DNA of 64,000 bases from Bradyrhizobium monzae (GCF_021458635.1 NZ_JAIRDQ010000009.1:241053-305052); one strand, 5' to 3'; counted from the stretch's first letter, positions 35,433 through 45,009 are shown. Program-made: numbers and translations. The notes: a model not told the origin generated them from the letters alone.

Positions 35433-37067
35433 TCACATCTTCGCGCGCTGTGCGATGCCGTCCTTGATCGCCGCGAGTTCGGCTTCATCCCAGACGCCGA
35501 TCAAGATCCCGCCCTTCACCTGCAGCTGGTTGTCAGCGTAGTTCGCGATCTTCTCGCGCGGCGTGGTGATGTGGTCGTTGGGATGCAGCGCCCAGTCGAA
35601 CAGCTCGGCCTGGAGCCGGGCGATGATGCCGGCGCATTCGGGATCGTCGCCGCGATCCAGAAATTCGTCCGGATCGGTTTCGAGATCGTACAGCATCGGG
35701 CGGAAGCCGGAGGCGTGGATGTATTTCCAGCGGCCATCGAACACCATGAACAGGCGGCAGCGCTCGATCGGCTGGTTCAGCTTCAGCCGCACATCCTGCA
35801 TGGAATAGTCGTATTCGGAGAACGCCACCTTGCGCCAATCGCCCGGGGTCGGGCCGCGCAGCAGCGGCAGCAGCGAACGTCCTTCGAGGATGTGGCCCGG
35901 CACCTTGCCGCCAAAATAATCGACGAAGGTCGGGGCGAGATCGATGCCTTCCACCAGCGCGTCGCTGCGGGTGCCGCGTGTGGCGTCGGCCTCCTTCGAA
36001 GGATCGATGATGATCAGCGGGATCTTTGCCGATTGCTCGTGGAACAGATCCTTCTCGCCCATCCAGTGATCGCCGAGATAATCGCCATGATCGGAGGTGA
36101 ACACGATCATGGTGGTTTCCGTGAGGCCGCGTTCCTCCAGGAATTTCATCAGCACGCCCATCTGGTCGTCGATCTGGGTGATCAGGCCCATATAGGTCGG
36201 GATCACCTTCTCGCGGGCATCGTCGCGCGCCATGTTGCGGGAGTAGCGCATGTCCATATAGGCGCCGAACACGGGGTGCGGATTCTGCCGCTCGCGCTCC
36301 GAGCGGATCGGCGGGATCATGTCTGATGTCGAATACATGCTCGCATAGGGTTCCGGCGCGATGTAGGGCCAGTGCGGCTTGATGTAGGACAGATGCAGGC
36401 ACCACGGCCGGCCGTCGGTCTCGGCCTCGCCGATGAAGTCCATGGCGCGACGCGTCATGTAGGGCGTCTCGGAATGCTCGTCCGGCACGCGCGCGGCCTT
36501 GTCGGCGTGCACCAGCAGCCAGCCGTTCTGCAACGAGCCGTCTTCGGCTGCGCCTGAATTGGCCCAGTGCTCCCACGGGTTGGCGGCGTCAAAGCCCTGC
36601 TGGCGCAGATATTCGTCGTATTTCGGGCGAGGCCGGCCGGTCGGATGCAGGCCGTCGTCGCGCTCATAAGGCTCAAAGCCGCACTCGGCGACGTGCACGC
36701 CGATCATCGATTCCGGCGGGATGCCGAGCGCCTTCATGCCCTCGAGGTCGGGTGCCATATGGGTCTTGCCGACCAGCACGTTGCGCACGCCGATTTTCTT
36801 GAGGTGATCGCCGAGTGTGGGCTCGCCAACGCGCAGCGGCCAGCCGTTCCAGTGCGAGCCGTGCGAGCGCATGTAGCGTCCGGTGTAGAACGACATCCGC
36901 GACGGGCCGCAGATCGGCGATTGCACATAGGCCTTCGAGAACAGCACGCCACGCTTGGCCATGGCGTCGATGTTCGGCGTCTTCAGCGTGGGATGGCCGG
37001 TGCAGCCGAGATAATCATAGCGAAGCTGGTCGCACATGATCCAGAGAACGTTTTTTGCGCGCGCCAT
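35433..37067 (-). CDS. Alkaline-phosphatase-superfamily hydrolase (sulfatase / phosphonate monoester hydrolase type)
   Basis: 544 residues. The nucleophile motif CGPSR has Cys53, which is converted to formylglycine in active family members. Metal ligands are seen in MCDQLRYDYLG (Asp13) and SDHGDYLGDH (Asp326, His327). The overall order, including LVGKTHMAPDLEG, WCLHLSYIKPHWPYIAPEPYASMY and DLAPTFVDYFGGK, resembles the rhizobial phosphonate monoester hydrolase/arylsulfatase group. There is no signal peptide, so it is probably cytoplasmic. It lies 70 bases downstream of obgE on the same strand and, with the Bug gene, interrupts the obgE-proB linkage. Substrate (sulfate ester, phosphodiester or phosphonate) is not predictable from sequence. 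Confidence 0.88.
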   Translation of the reverse strand: MARAKNVLWIMCDQLRYDYLGCTGHPTLKTPNIDAMAKRGVLFSKAYVQSPICGPSRMSFYTGRYMRSHGSHWNGWPLRVGEPTLGDHLKKIGVRNVLVGKTHMAPDLEGMKALGIPPESMIGVHVAECGFEPYERDDGLHPTGRPRPKYDEYLRQQGFDAANPWEHWANSGAAEDGSLQNGWLLVHADKAARVPDEHSETPYMTRRAMDFIGEAETDGRPWCLHLSYIKPHWPYIAPEPYASMYSTSDMIPPIRSERERQNPHPVFGAYMDMRYSRNMARDDAREKVIPTYMGLITQIDDQMGVLMKFLEERGLTETTMIVFTSDHGDYLGDHWMGEKDLFHEQSAKIPLIIIDPSKEADATRGTRSDALVEGIDLAPTFVDYFGGKVPGHILEGRSLLPLLRGPTPGDWRKVAFSEYDYSMQDVRLKLNQPIERCRLFMVFDGRWKYIHASGFRPMLYDLETDPDEFLDRGDDPECAGIIARLQAELFDWALHPNDHITTPREKIANYADNQLQVKGGILIGVWDEAELAAIKDGIAQRAKM

Positions 37068-37137
37068 GCGTCATCCCTGCTGCTTCTTGATTGCTGGATG
37101 CTGCGCTATCGAGGGCGCCAAGACAAGCGGGCGGCCC

Positions 37138-38178
37138 TTAGGCGGACCACGGCTCCGCTTCGGCCGCGCTCTTCGCCTTGGCCGAGACCGGGGCCTCGCC
37201 GATCACATCCACGAGCGCGCGGAGCGCTTCCTTGACGCCGTCGCCGGTGATGCCCGAGAGCAGCAGCGGCGTCTTCTTGGCGGCGCGCTTCAGCCGATCC
37301 TTCTGCTTCTTCAACTCGTCCGGCTCGACCGCATCGATCTTGTTCAGCGCGACGATCTCGATCTTGTCGGTGAGCAACCCGCCATAGGCGTCGAGCTCCT
37401 TGCGCACCGTTTTGTAAGCCTTGCCGGCGTGCTCGCAGGTGGCATCGATCAGATGCAGCAGCACGCGGCAGCGCTCGACATGGCCGAGGAAGCGGTCGCC
37501 GAGCCCGGTGCCTTCATGCGCGCCTTCGATCAGGCCGGGAATGTCGGCGAGCACGAATTCGCGACCGTCGGCGTTCACGACACCGAGCTGCGGATGCAGC
37601 GTAGTGAAGGGATAGTCGGCGATCTTGGGCCGCGCTGCGCTGACCTTGCTGAGGAAGGTCGACTTGCCGGCATTGGGCATGCCGACGAGACCGGCGTCCG
37701 CGATCAGCTTCAGCCGCAGCCAGATCCAGCGCTCTTCGCCGGGCTGGCCGGGATTGGCGTTGCGCGGCGCGCGGTTGGTCGAGGTCTTGAAATGCGCGTT
37801 GCCGAAGCCGCCATTGCCGCCCTCGGCGAGCACGAACTTTTCGCCGACATTGGTGAAGTCGTGGATCAGGGTCTCGCGATCTTCGTCGAAGATCTGCGTG
37901 CCCACGGGCACCTTCAGCACGATGTTCTTGCCGTTGGCACCATGGCGGTCCGAGCCAGAACCGTTCTCGCCCTTCTGGGCCTTGAAATGCTGCTGGTAGC
38001 GGTAGTCGATCAGCGTGTTGAGACCGTCGGCGACCTCGAGGATGACGTTGCCTCCGCGGCCGCCATTGCCTCCGGAGGGACCGCCGAATTCAATGAATTT
38101 TTCGCGGCGGAACGCCACGCAGCCGTTTCCGCCGTCACCGGAGCGGATATAGACCTTTGCTTCGTCGAGGAATTTCAT
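37138..38178 (-). CDS. obgE: Obg-family GTPase
   Basis: 346-residue GTPase involved in 50S assembly and stress control. The glycine-rich Obg domain (SGDGGNGC, GGPSGGNGGRGGNV) occupies residues 1-159. The G domain follows with GMPNAGKST (G1), DIPGLIEGAHEG (G3) and NKIDA (G4). The C-terminus is short with no OCT domain, as in other alphaproteobacteria. It belongs to the rplU-rpmA-(GNAT)-obgE series, although a block of accessory genes lies between it and the GNAT gene here. Confidence 0.96.
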   Translation of the reverse strand: MKFLDEAKVYIRSGDGGNGCVAFRREKFIEFGGPSGGNGGRGGNVILEVADGLNTLIDYRYQQHFKAQKGENGSGSDRHGANGKNIVLKVPVGTQIFDEDRETLIHDFTNVGEKFVLAEGGNGGFGNAHFKTSTNRAPRNANPGQPGEERWIWLRLKLIADAGLVGMPNAGKSTFLSKVSAARPKIADYPFTTLHPQLGVVNADGREFVLADIPGLIEGAHEGTGLGDRFLGHVERCRVLLHLIDATCEHAGKAYKTVRKELDAYGGLLTDKIEIVALNKIDAVEPDELKKQKDRLKRAAKKTPLLLSGITGDGVKEALRALVDVIGEAPVSAKAKSAAEAEPWSA

Positions 38179-38263
38179 GGGCCATAGGTAGGCCAGCCGG
38201 TCCCCCGCGGCAACCCGGACTTACCCGCAAATCGGCCGAATTTCGGCGAATTTGGCCCAGTGC

Positions 38264-38746
38264 TTAACCAGCCGGACGGCGCCGGATCAGGAATTTCTGC
38301 ATTCCCTCCAGCACCAGCTCCTTGCGCTGGTTGAACACGGTGCTCTTGAGCGTCACCGCACCGGTCGTACGGCCCGGCGTGAGCTCGGTGACCTCGAGCG
38401 CGGGATAGATCGTGTCGTCGGCGAACACCGGTTTGAGGAACCGGCTCGACTGCTCGAGGAAGCCGACCAGGGAGTCTTCGACCATGAACGGAAATAGCCC
38501 GGCGCCCGGCGCGGTGTGAATCAGCGTCTGAAAACCGTGCGCCAGCAGGTGCGGGATGCCGCGGCTGCGGCAATATTCGACGTCATAGTGCACCGGGTGA
38601 GTGTCGCCGCTCGCGGTCTGGAATGCCGCGAACACCGCCGAGGTCTGGGTGCGGCTCGGCAGCACAAAACGCTCGCCGACCACGAAATCCTCAAACCAGC
38701 GTTGCGTGGGGATCATGCGGTGCTGGGCCGGGTCGAAGTCGGTCAT
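38264..38746 (-). CDS. MaoC-like hot-dog-fold dehydratase
   Basis: 160-residue single-domain hot-dog protein. The hydratase-2 type motif is read as TASGDTHPVHYDVEYCRSRG, with the Asp and His of the usual G-D-x-N-P-x-H pattern, and LAHGFQTL follows it. Such proteins hydrate or dehydrate enoyl-CoA thioesters. The catalytic pair appears intact except for Thr in place of Asn. It stands alone upstream of obgE, with no acyl-CoA genes next to it, so the pathway is unknown. The start MTDFDPAQHRMIP is a reasonable choice. Confidence 0.88.
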   Translation of the reverse strand: MTDFDPAQHRMIPTQRWFEDFVVGERFVLPSRTQTSAVFAAFQTASGDTHPVHYDVEYCRSRGIPHLLAHGFQTLIHTAPGAGLFPFMVEDSLVGFLEQSSRFLKPVFADDTIYPALEVTELTPGRTTGAVTLKSTVFNQRKELVLEGMQKFLIRRRPAG

Positions 38747-38876
38747 GACTTAGCTCTTTCTTGGCTCGCTGTTCGTAGGCGGCCTATCGCTACCGCGGCG
38801 CGAAGAGTGCGACAATCCGTTCAATTCGGCTTGCGCGGGCTTGTCGCGGACGTCTGCTCCATTAAAACGGCGCTCG

Positions 38877-39791
38877 ATGCCCTTCTTCAAAAATCTCTCC
38901 GCTTATGACGACCGCTCGGCACGGCTGGCCGGCATCGCCCTCATGGTGCTGTCGATCTTCATGTTCTCGTTCGGCGACGCCATGGGCAAGTTCCTGGTCG
39001 GGACGTATTCGGTCGGACAGCTCCTGTTCCTGCGCGCCTGCGCTGCGCTGCTGCTGCTGTCGCCGCTGATCTGGCGGCAGCGTCACCAGTTCCTGCATCT
39101 GGAGCGGCCGCGCTTGCAGCTGTTTCGCGTCGTGCTGTCGACGCTGGAAGTGGCCGCCTTCTTCCTTGCGACCGTGTATCTGCCGCTCGCGGACGTCATC
39201 ACCTATTATCTCGCAGGCCCCATCTTCGTCACCGCGATGTCGGCGATCTTTCTGGGCGAGAAGGTCGGCTGGCGGCGCTGGACCGCGATCCTGATCGGCT
39301 TCTGCGGCGTGTTGATCGCGCTGCGGCCGTCGGCGCAGACGGTCAGCCTGCCGGCGCTGATCGCGCTCGGCGGCAGTCTATCGTTTGCGACCTTGATGTT
39401 GATCACCCGCAGCCTGCGCAAGACGCCCGATATCGTGATGGCGTCCTCGCAATTCATTGGGACGTTTTCACTGGGCGCCGCACTGTCGGCGTTCCACTGG
39501 GTGCCGCCGACGCCGGGCAGCCTCGTGTTCTTCGCGCTGGCGGGGGCCATTTCGGTGACGGCGTTGTTTTGCGTCAACCGGTCGCTGAAACTCGCGCCGG
39601 CAAGCGTCGTGGTGCCCTACCAATATTCGATGATCGTCTGGGCGGTGATCTTCGGCTTCGTGGTGTTCGGCGACGTGCCGCAGGTCGCAACCATCGTCGG
39701 CGCCGTCATCATCATCGGCGCCGGGTTCTACATTTACTTGCGAGAACGCGATCTCGGCCGCGAGAGCGCAGAGGTGAATCCGCCGGCATAG
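38877..39791 (+). CDS. EamA-family DMT transporter
   Basis: 304-residue inner-membrane protein with about ten hydrophobic segments and two EamA repeats (about 15-145 and 160-292). It starts with LAGIALMVLSIFMFSFGDAMGKF, has the DVITYYLAGPIFVTAMSAIFLGEKVGWRRW segment and the second-half APASVVVPYQYSMIVWAVIFGFVVFGDVP, both typical. Drug/metabolite exporters of this group carry amino acids or other small molecules. The ATG at 38877 is preferred over a TTG 12 codons upstream. It is divergent from the MaoC gene. Substrate unknown. Confidence 0.88.
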   Translation: MPFFKNLSAYDDRSARLAGIALMVLSIFMFSFGDAMGKFLVGTYSVGQLLFLRACAALLLLSPLIWRQRHQFLHLERPRLQLFRVVLSTLEVAAFFLATVYLPLADVITYYLAGPIFVTAMSAIFLGEKVGWRRWTAILIGFCGVLIALRPSAQTVSLPALIALGGSLSFATLMLITRSLRKTPDIVMASSQFIGTFSLGAALSAFHWVPPTPGSLVFFALAGAISVTALFCVNRSLKLAPASVVVPYQYSMIVWAVIFGFVVFGDVPQVATIVGAVIIIGAGFYIYLRERDLGRESAEVNPPA

Positions 39792-39812
39792 CCGCGGCCA
39801 TGCACCCGGCAT

Positions 39813-39837
39813 CGTTCCATTGAATCAAAGTGGAACG
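39813..39837. other. Inverted repeat CGTTCCA-N11-TGGAACG after the EamA gene
   Basis: Arms CGTTCCA (39813-39819) and TGGAACG (39831-39837) flank GAATCA. The following bases to about 39890 read like a degenerate dispersed repeat (AACGAACGAGCCAAAGCGCATGATC). It could act as a weak terminator for the EamA gene or an operator for the following operon. Confidence 0.4.
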
Positions 39838-39977
39838 AACGAGCCAAAGCGCATGATCGAGTCGAAACAGCGGACGCGATGCGGAGACGTGATGCTTCAC
39901 TTCCCGCACGAATGAGCTAGTCTTGTGGAGGGAACGTCAAGCAACGTTTGATTGTAACTCGAGAGGATTGGTTTGGC

Positions 39978-41048
39978 ATGGCGACCAATCGAAAGCGCTG
40001 GGTGGCCGCTCTCATCGTCGTTGCTCTGGCGGCAGGAGGCTATTTCCTCTGGCAGAAACTTGGGAGAAGCAATCTCCCGGAGGGATTTGCCAGCGGCAAC
40101 GGCCGCATCGAGGGCACCGAAATCGATATCGCGACCAAGACACCCGGGCGCCTCAAAGACATATTGGTGAGGGAAGGCGACTTCGTCTCGGCCGGACAGG
40201 TTCTGGCGCAGATGGATACGCTGCAGCTCGAAGCCCAGCTTCGGCAGGCCGAGGCCCAGCTGCGCCGGGCGACGATCAGCATCGATACCGCCAAGAGCCT
40301 CGTGACCCAGCGCGAGTCCGAGAAGAAAGCGGCAGGCGCGGTGATCGCGCAACGTAATGCCGAACTCGATGCGGCGGAACGAAAGCTCCAGCGCTCGGAG
40401 ACCCTGATCAAGACCAATGCCGTGCCTCAGCAGACGCTTGATGACGACCGGGCGGCCGCCAACGGCGCGACTGCGGCCGTTGCTGCGGCGGAGGCCCAGC
40501 TTGCCGCCTCCGATGCCGCGATCAACGCCGCCAAGGCTGCGGTGGTCGATGCCGAGGCATCCGTCGAAGCGGCGAAGGCTGCCATCGAGAGCGTCAAGGT
40601 CGACATCAATGACAGTACGTTGCGCGCGCCGCGAGACGGGCGCGTGCAGTTCCGCGTCGCACAGCCGGGCGAAGTCTTGGCCGCCGGCGGGCGCGTGCTG
40701 AACATGGTCGATCTCTCCGATGTCTTCATGACCTTCTTCCTGCCGACGGCGGAGGCGGGACGCGTGGCTATCGGCTCGGAAGTCCGTCTTGTCCTCGACG
40801 CCGCACCACAATGGGTCATTCCGGCCCAGGCGACTTTCGTTGCCAACGTCGCGCAATTCACGCCCAAGACGGTCGAAACCCAGGAAGAGCGCGAGAAACT
40901 CATGTTCCGCGTGAGGGCGCATATCTCACCGGACCTCCTGCGCCGATACATCGACCAGGTGAAGACGGGCCTGCCCGGCCAGGCGTATGTGCGGCTCGAC
41001 CCGAATGCCCAATGGCCCGCGAGCCTGACGGACAGGCTGGTCAAATGA
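39978..41048 (+). CDS. HlyD-family periplasmic adaptor of an RbbA-type exporter (YhiI-like)
   Basis: 356-residue membrane-fusion protein. An N-terminal membrane helix (about 9-25, WVAALIVVALAAGGYFLW) is followed by a biotinyl-lipoyl half (RIEGTEIDIATKTPGRLKDILVREGDFV) and a long alpha-helical coiled coil (about 80-210). The second lipoyl half is DSTLRAPRDGRVQFRVAQPGEVL, and a beta-barrel ends it. The ATG at 39978 is chosen because GAGAGGA lies about 11 bases upstream and it gives MATNRKRW before the helix. Its stop overlaps the next ABC gene (ATGA), as in the E. coli yhiI-rbbA-yhhJ operon, which has the same three-gene order. Confidence 0.9.
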   Translation: MATNRKRWVAALIVVALAAGGYFLWQKLGRSNLPEGFASGNGRIEGTEIDIATKTPGRLKDILVREGDFVSAGQVLAQMDTLQLEAQLRQAEAQLRRATISIDTAKSLVTQRESEKKAAGAVIAQRNAELDAAERKLQRSETLIKTNAVPQQTLDDDRAAANGATAAVAAAEAQLAASDAAINAAKAAVVDAEASVEAAKAAIESVKVDINDSTLRAPRDGRVQFRVAQPGEVLAAGGRVLNMVDLSDVFMTFFLPTAEAGRVAIGSEVRLVLDAAPQWVIPAQATFVANVAQFTPKTVETQEEREKLMFRVRAHISPDLLRRYIDQVKTGLPGQAYVRLDPNAQWPASLTDRLVK

Positions 41049-43837
41049 GCGAGCTGTCGCAGGCCGCGCCGGTTCGACCAGAACCTGTGGTCCGCCTGGA
41101 CGCTGTCAGCCTGTCCTACGGTTCGACCCGTGCACTCGACAGCATCATGCTCGACATTCCGTCTGCGTGCGTGGTCGGATTGATTGGACCTGACGGGGTC
41201 GGCAAATCGAGCCTGCTTTCGCTGGTTGCCGGAGCGCGCGAGATCCAGGCCGGACAGGTTCACGTGCTCGGCGACGATATGGCTGATGCTGCGCACCGCA
41301 GGCGGACCTGCCCCCGGATCGCCTATATGCCGCAGGGCCTCGGCAAGAATCTCTATCCGACGCTGTCCGTTTTCGAGAACGTCGACTTTTTCGGCCGCCT
41401 GTTCGGCCAGGACCGGCATGAGCGCGAGCAGAGGATCGCAGTGCTTCTCAGGGATACCGGCCTCTCGCCCTTTGTCGATCGACCGGCGGGAAAACTCTCG
41501 GGCGGCATGAAGCAGAAGCTCGGCCTCTGCTGTGCGCTGATACACGATCCCGATTTGCTGATCCTCGATGAACCGACGACGGGCGTGGATCCGCTTTCGC
41601 GCCGGCAGTTCTGGCAGTTGATCGAGAACATCCGGGAAAGCCGTCCCCGGATGAGTGTCATCGTCGCGACCGCCTACATGGAAGAGGCGGCGCGTTTCGC
41701 CTGGCTGGTGGCCATGGATGATGGACGGGTGCTGGCTACCGGCACGCCTTCAGGCCTGTTGCGGAGGACGGATACCGATAACCTCGACGCAGCCTTCATC
41801 AAACTCCTTCCGGAAGAGCGGCGGCGGGGTCACAAGGAGGTACTAATACCACCCCGTGGGACGGGGCTGGACGAAGAAATCGCCATCGAGGCCAATCATT
41901 TGACGGTCAAGTTCGGCGACTTCACGGCCGTCGACGATGTCAGTTTCCGGATCTCACGCGGCGAGATATTCGGCTTTCTGGGCTCAAACGGCTGCGGCAA
42001 GACCACGACCATGAAGGTGCTGACCGGCTTGCTGCCGGCGAGCGCGGGTGAGGCGAGATTGTTCGGCCACGAGGTCGACCCAAGGGACATGAATGTCCGG
42101 GCGCGGGTCGGATACATGTCGCAGGCCTTCTCGTTGTATTCCGAGCTGACGGTTCGGCAGAACCTCGAGCTGCACGCGAGGCTGTTCCGGCTTCCCGCCG
42201 ACACGATCGCGGGCCGGGTGCAGGAGATGGTCACCCGATTCGATCTCGCCGCGGCCATCGACGCCTTGCCGGACGCGTTGCCTCTCGGCGTGCGCCAGCG
42301 GCTGTCGCTGGCGGTCGCGATGATCCACGCACCGGACATCCTCATCCTTGACGAGCCGACCTCCGGCGTCGATCCGATCGCGCGTGACCGGTTATGGCAG
42401 ATCCTCTCCGATCTCTCGCGCAAGGACGGCGTCACGATCTTTGTCTCGACGCACTTCATGAATGAAGCCGAACGATGCGACCGAATCTCGCTGATGCACG
42501 CGGGCAAGGTGCTGATCAGCGATACGCCCGAGAGGATCGCCGCGGAGCGAGGTAACGGAAACCTCGAGCAGGCCTTCGTCGCCTATCTGCAGGACGCGAT
42601 CGACCGGGCGGCCACCGCCACCGCCGCTGCACCGTCCGCGCAGGCAACCGTCCCCGAGGTTCCCCCGCCAGCGGTCGAAGAGCGCCGTTCGTCGGGCCGC
42701 CTGCTCGGGGCCTTCAACCCGCGGCGCATGTTTGCCTATACGCAGCGCGAGGCGCTGGAGCTGCAACGCGATCCGATCCGCGCGACGCTCGCCATCGTAG
42801 GCAGCCTCATCCTGATGTTCGTGATGGGCTATGGCATCAATACCGACGTCGAAAATCTGGCCTTTGCCGTCCTCGATCACGACGAAACTACGATCAGCCG
42901 GGACTACGCGCTTCAGATCTCCGGCTCCCGTTTCTTCACCGAGCACGCCCCCATCACGAGCTATGACGACCTCGACCGTCGCATGCGCAGCGGCGAGCTC
43001 AGCCTTGCGCTCGAGCTTCCGCCGGGCTTCGGCCGCGACGTTGCGCGTGGTTCAAATACTCAGATCGGCGCGTGGATCGATGGGTCCAATCCCTCTCGTG
43101 CAGAGACCGTCCGGGGCTACGCTCAGGCCATGCACACGACCTGGCTGGCGCAGCGGGCGCGCGAGCTCTCTGGCACAGGCGCCACAACCGCGGCGTTTCG
43201 GGTCGAGGTCCGCTTTCTCTACAATCCCGACGTCAAGAGCATCGTTGCGATGGCTCCTGCCGTGATTCCCATTCTGCTTCTGATGATCCCGGCGATCCTG
43301 GCGGCCTTGAGTGTCGTGCGGGAAAAGGAGCTCGGATCGATCATCAATTTCTACGTCACTCCCGTCACGCGGCTTGAATTCCTGCTCGGCAAGCAGATCC
43401 CGTACGTGGCGCTCGCCATGCTGAATTTCTTCCTGCTGACTGCCTTCGCCGTGTTCGTTTTCCGCGTTCCATTCACCGGAAGTTTCCCCGCCTTTACGGC
43501 CGGCGCCTGTCTTTACGTGATCATCTCGACGGCGATGGGGCTGTTGATCTCATCGTTCCTGAACAGCCAGATCGCCGCGATCTTCGCGACCGCGTTGCTC
43601 ACGATGATTCCTGCGACGCAATATTCCGGGCTGGTCGATTCCGTATCGTCGCTGCAAGGTGTCGGAGCGATCGTCGGACGCATCTATCCGACGGCCCACT
43701 TCATTACCATCACGCGCGGGACGTTCTCGAAGGGACTTGGGTTCGAAGATCTTACGGCGCCGCTTCTCGCCTTGATCGTGACTGTTCCCGTACTGCTCGG
43801 CCTTGGAACATTGTTGCTGCGCAAACAGGCGAATTAG
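41045..43837 (+). CDS. Fused ATPase-ATPase-permease ABC protein (RbbA/YhiH-like)
   Basis: 930 residues. Two ABC ATPase domains (about 15-245 and 285-510) precede an ABC-2-type membrane half (about 555-930). The first Walker A is GPDGVGKSS with signature LSGGMKQKLGL and Walker B LLILDEPTTGVDP. The second is GSNGCGKTT with a degenerate signature (LPLGVRQRLSLAV) and Walker B ILILDEPTSGVDP. The permease half starts with TLAIVGSLILMFVMGYG near residue 577 and has a cluster of helices from about 735. RbbA is known in E. coli as a ribosome-associated ATPase, but this family also resembles a transporter. The stop is 2 bases before the next permease gene. Confidence 0.92.
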   Translation: MSELSQAAPVRPEPVVRLDAVSLSYGSTRALDSIMLDIPSACVVGLIGPDGVGKSSLLSLVAGAREIQAGQVHVLGDDMADAAHRRRTCPRIAYMPQGLGKNLYPTLSVFENVDFFGRLFGQDRHEREQRIAVLLRDTGLSPFVDRPAGKLSGGMKQKLGLCCALIHDPDLLILDEPTTGVDPLSRRQFWQLIENIRESRPRMSVIVATAYMEEAARFAWLVAMDDGRVLATGTPSGLLRRTDTDNLDAAFIKLLPEERRRGHKEVLIPPRGTGLDEEIAIEANHLTVKFGDFTAVDDVSFRISRGEIFGFLGSNGCGKTTTMKVLTGLLPASAGEARLFGHEVDPRDMNVRARVGYMSQAFSLYSELTVRQNLELHARLFRLPADTIAGRVQEMVTRFDLAAAIDALPDALPLGVRQRLSLAVAMIHAPDILILDEPTSGVDPIARDRLWQILSDLSRKDGVTIFVSTHFMNEAERCDRISLMHAGKVLISDTPERIAAERGNGNLEQAFVAYLQDAIDRAATATAAAPSAQATVPEVPPPAVEERRSSGRLLGAFNPRRMFAYTQREALELQRDPIRATLAIVGSLILMFVMGYGINTDVENLAFAVLDHDETTISRDYALQISGSRFFTEHAPITSYDDLDRRMRSGELSLALELPPGFGRDVARGSNTQIGAWIDGSNPSRAETVRGYAQAMHTTWLAQRARELSGTGATTAAFRVEVRFLYNPDVKSIVAMAPAVIPILLLMIPAILAALSVVREKELGSIINFYVTPVTRLEFLLGKQIPYVALAMLNFFLLTAFAVFVFRVPFTGSFPAFTAGACLYVIISTAMGLLISSFLNSQIAAIFATALLTMIPATQYSGLVDSVSSLQGVGAIVGRIYPTAHFITITRGTFSKGLGFEDLTAPLLALIVTVPVLLGLGTLLLRKQAN

Positions 43838-43839
43838 CC

Positions 43840-44952
43840 ATGCAGGTCTCCAACATCGTCCAACTCGGCCTGAAGGAATTGCGGGGCCTGTCGCGTGATC
43901 CCGCGCTCCTGGTTTTGATCGTCTATGCCTTCACACTTTCGATTTACACGTCGTCCCGGGCGCAGCCGGAGACGTTGAACCGGGCCGCACTTGCGATTGT
44001 CGATGAGGACAATTCGCCGGTCTCCACGCGGATCATCACGGCGTTTAATCCGCCCTATTTCTCGATTCCCAGGCTGGTTTCCCAGGCAGACGTGATGGAG
44101 CGGCTGGACGCCGGCCTCGATATCTTTGCGTTGAACATTCCGCCCAACTTCCAGCGCGATCTGCTGGCCGGAAGATCGCCGACGATCCAGCTCAACGTGG
44201 ATGCAACGCGCATGTCCCAGGCCTTCACCGGGAGCGGCTACATCCAATCCATCACCACCGGCGAGGTCACTGAATTTCTGTCGCGTTACCGCTCGGGCGC
44301 GGCACCGCCGATCGATCTTGCTCTACGCGCGCGGTTCAATCCGGAGCTCAACAAGAGCTGGTTCAGCTCCATCAACAACATCATCTCCTCCGTCACGATG
44401 CTGTCGATCATCCTGACGGGAGCGGCCCTCATTCGCGAGCGCGAACACGGCACGATCGAGCATCTGCTCGTCATGCCGGTCACGCCGTTCGAGATCATGG
44501 CGAGCAAGATCTGGTCGATGGGCCTGGTCGTTCTCGTTGCCTCGGCTGTTGCCCTCATCCTCGTCGTGCAGGGCTTGCTGGCGGTCAAGATCGCAGGCTC
44601 GATTCCGCTGTTTCTGTTTGGAGCGGCGCTCTATCTGTTTGCGATGACGAGCCTGGGTGTCTTTCTCGCCACGGTCGGCGGCTCGATGCCCCAGTTCGGT
44701 CTGCTGATGATGCTGATATTGATGCCGCTTCAAATGCTGTCGGGGGCCACGACCCCGCGCGAGAGCATGCCGGAAATCATCCAGAACATCATGCTGGCCG
44801 CGCCGAATACCCACTTCGTCATTCTTGCGCAGGCGATATTATTTCGCGGCGCAGGCCTCGGAGTGATCTGGCCTCAGTTGGCGGCCCTCATCGCGATAGG
44901 GGCGGTCCTGTTCAGTTTCTCGCTTTGGCGGTTCAGGCGGTTCGTCCGATAG
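43840..44952 (+). CDS. ABC-2-type permease (YhhJ-like)
   Basis: 370 residues. One N-terminal membrane helix (about 22-40) precedes a large extracytoplasmic domain (LNRAALAIVDEDNSPVSTRIITAF...) and five C-terminal helices (about 180-368), with LSGATTPRESMPEIIQNIMLAAPNTHFV as the conserved ABC-2 loop. It begins 2 bases after the RbbA-like gene and is translated from the same message. It pairs with the RbbA-like permease half to form the membrane channel by analogy with YhhJ. No outer-membrane TolC gene is next to it. Substrate unknown. Confidence 0.92.
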   Translation: MQVSNIVQLGLKELRGLSRDPALLVLIVYAFTLSIYTSSRAQPETLNRAALAIVDEDNSPVSTRIITAFNPPYFSIPRLVSQADVMERLDAGLDIFALNIPPNFQRDLLAGRSPTIQLNVDATRMSQAFTGSGYIQSITTGEVTEFLSRYRSGAAPPIDLALRARFNPELNKSWFSSINNIISSVTMLSIILTGAALIREREHGTIEHLLVMPVTPFEIMASKIWSMGLVVLVASAVALILVVQGLLAVKIAGSIPLFLFGAALYLFAMTSLGVFLATVGGSMPQFGLLMMLILMPLQMLSGATTPRESMPEIIQNIMLAAPNTHFVILAQAILFRGAGLGVIWPQLAALIAIGAVLFSFSLWRFRRFVR

Positions 44953-45009
44953 TCGTGTCGTCCAGACACCAGGCCCGGACGACATCGGAGATTGCGGTGG
45001 CGCTTCCGC

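Noticed and set aside
39978..44952. Type I secretion system
   Set aside because: The adaptor is HlyD-like, but the ABC protein is the ATPase-ATPase-permease RbbA type with an ABC-2 permease partner, and no toxin or TolC gene is present.
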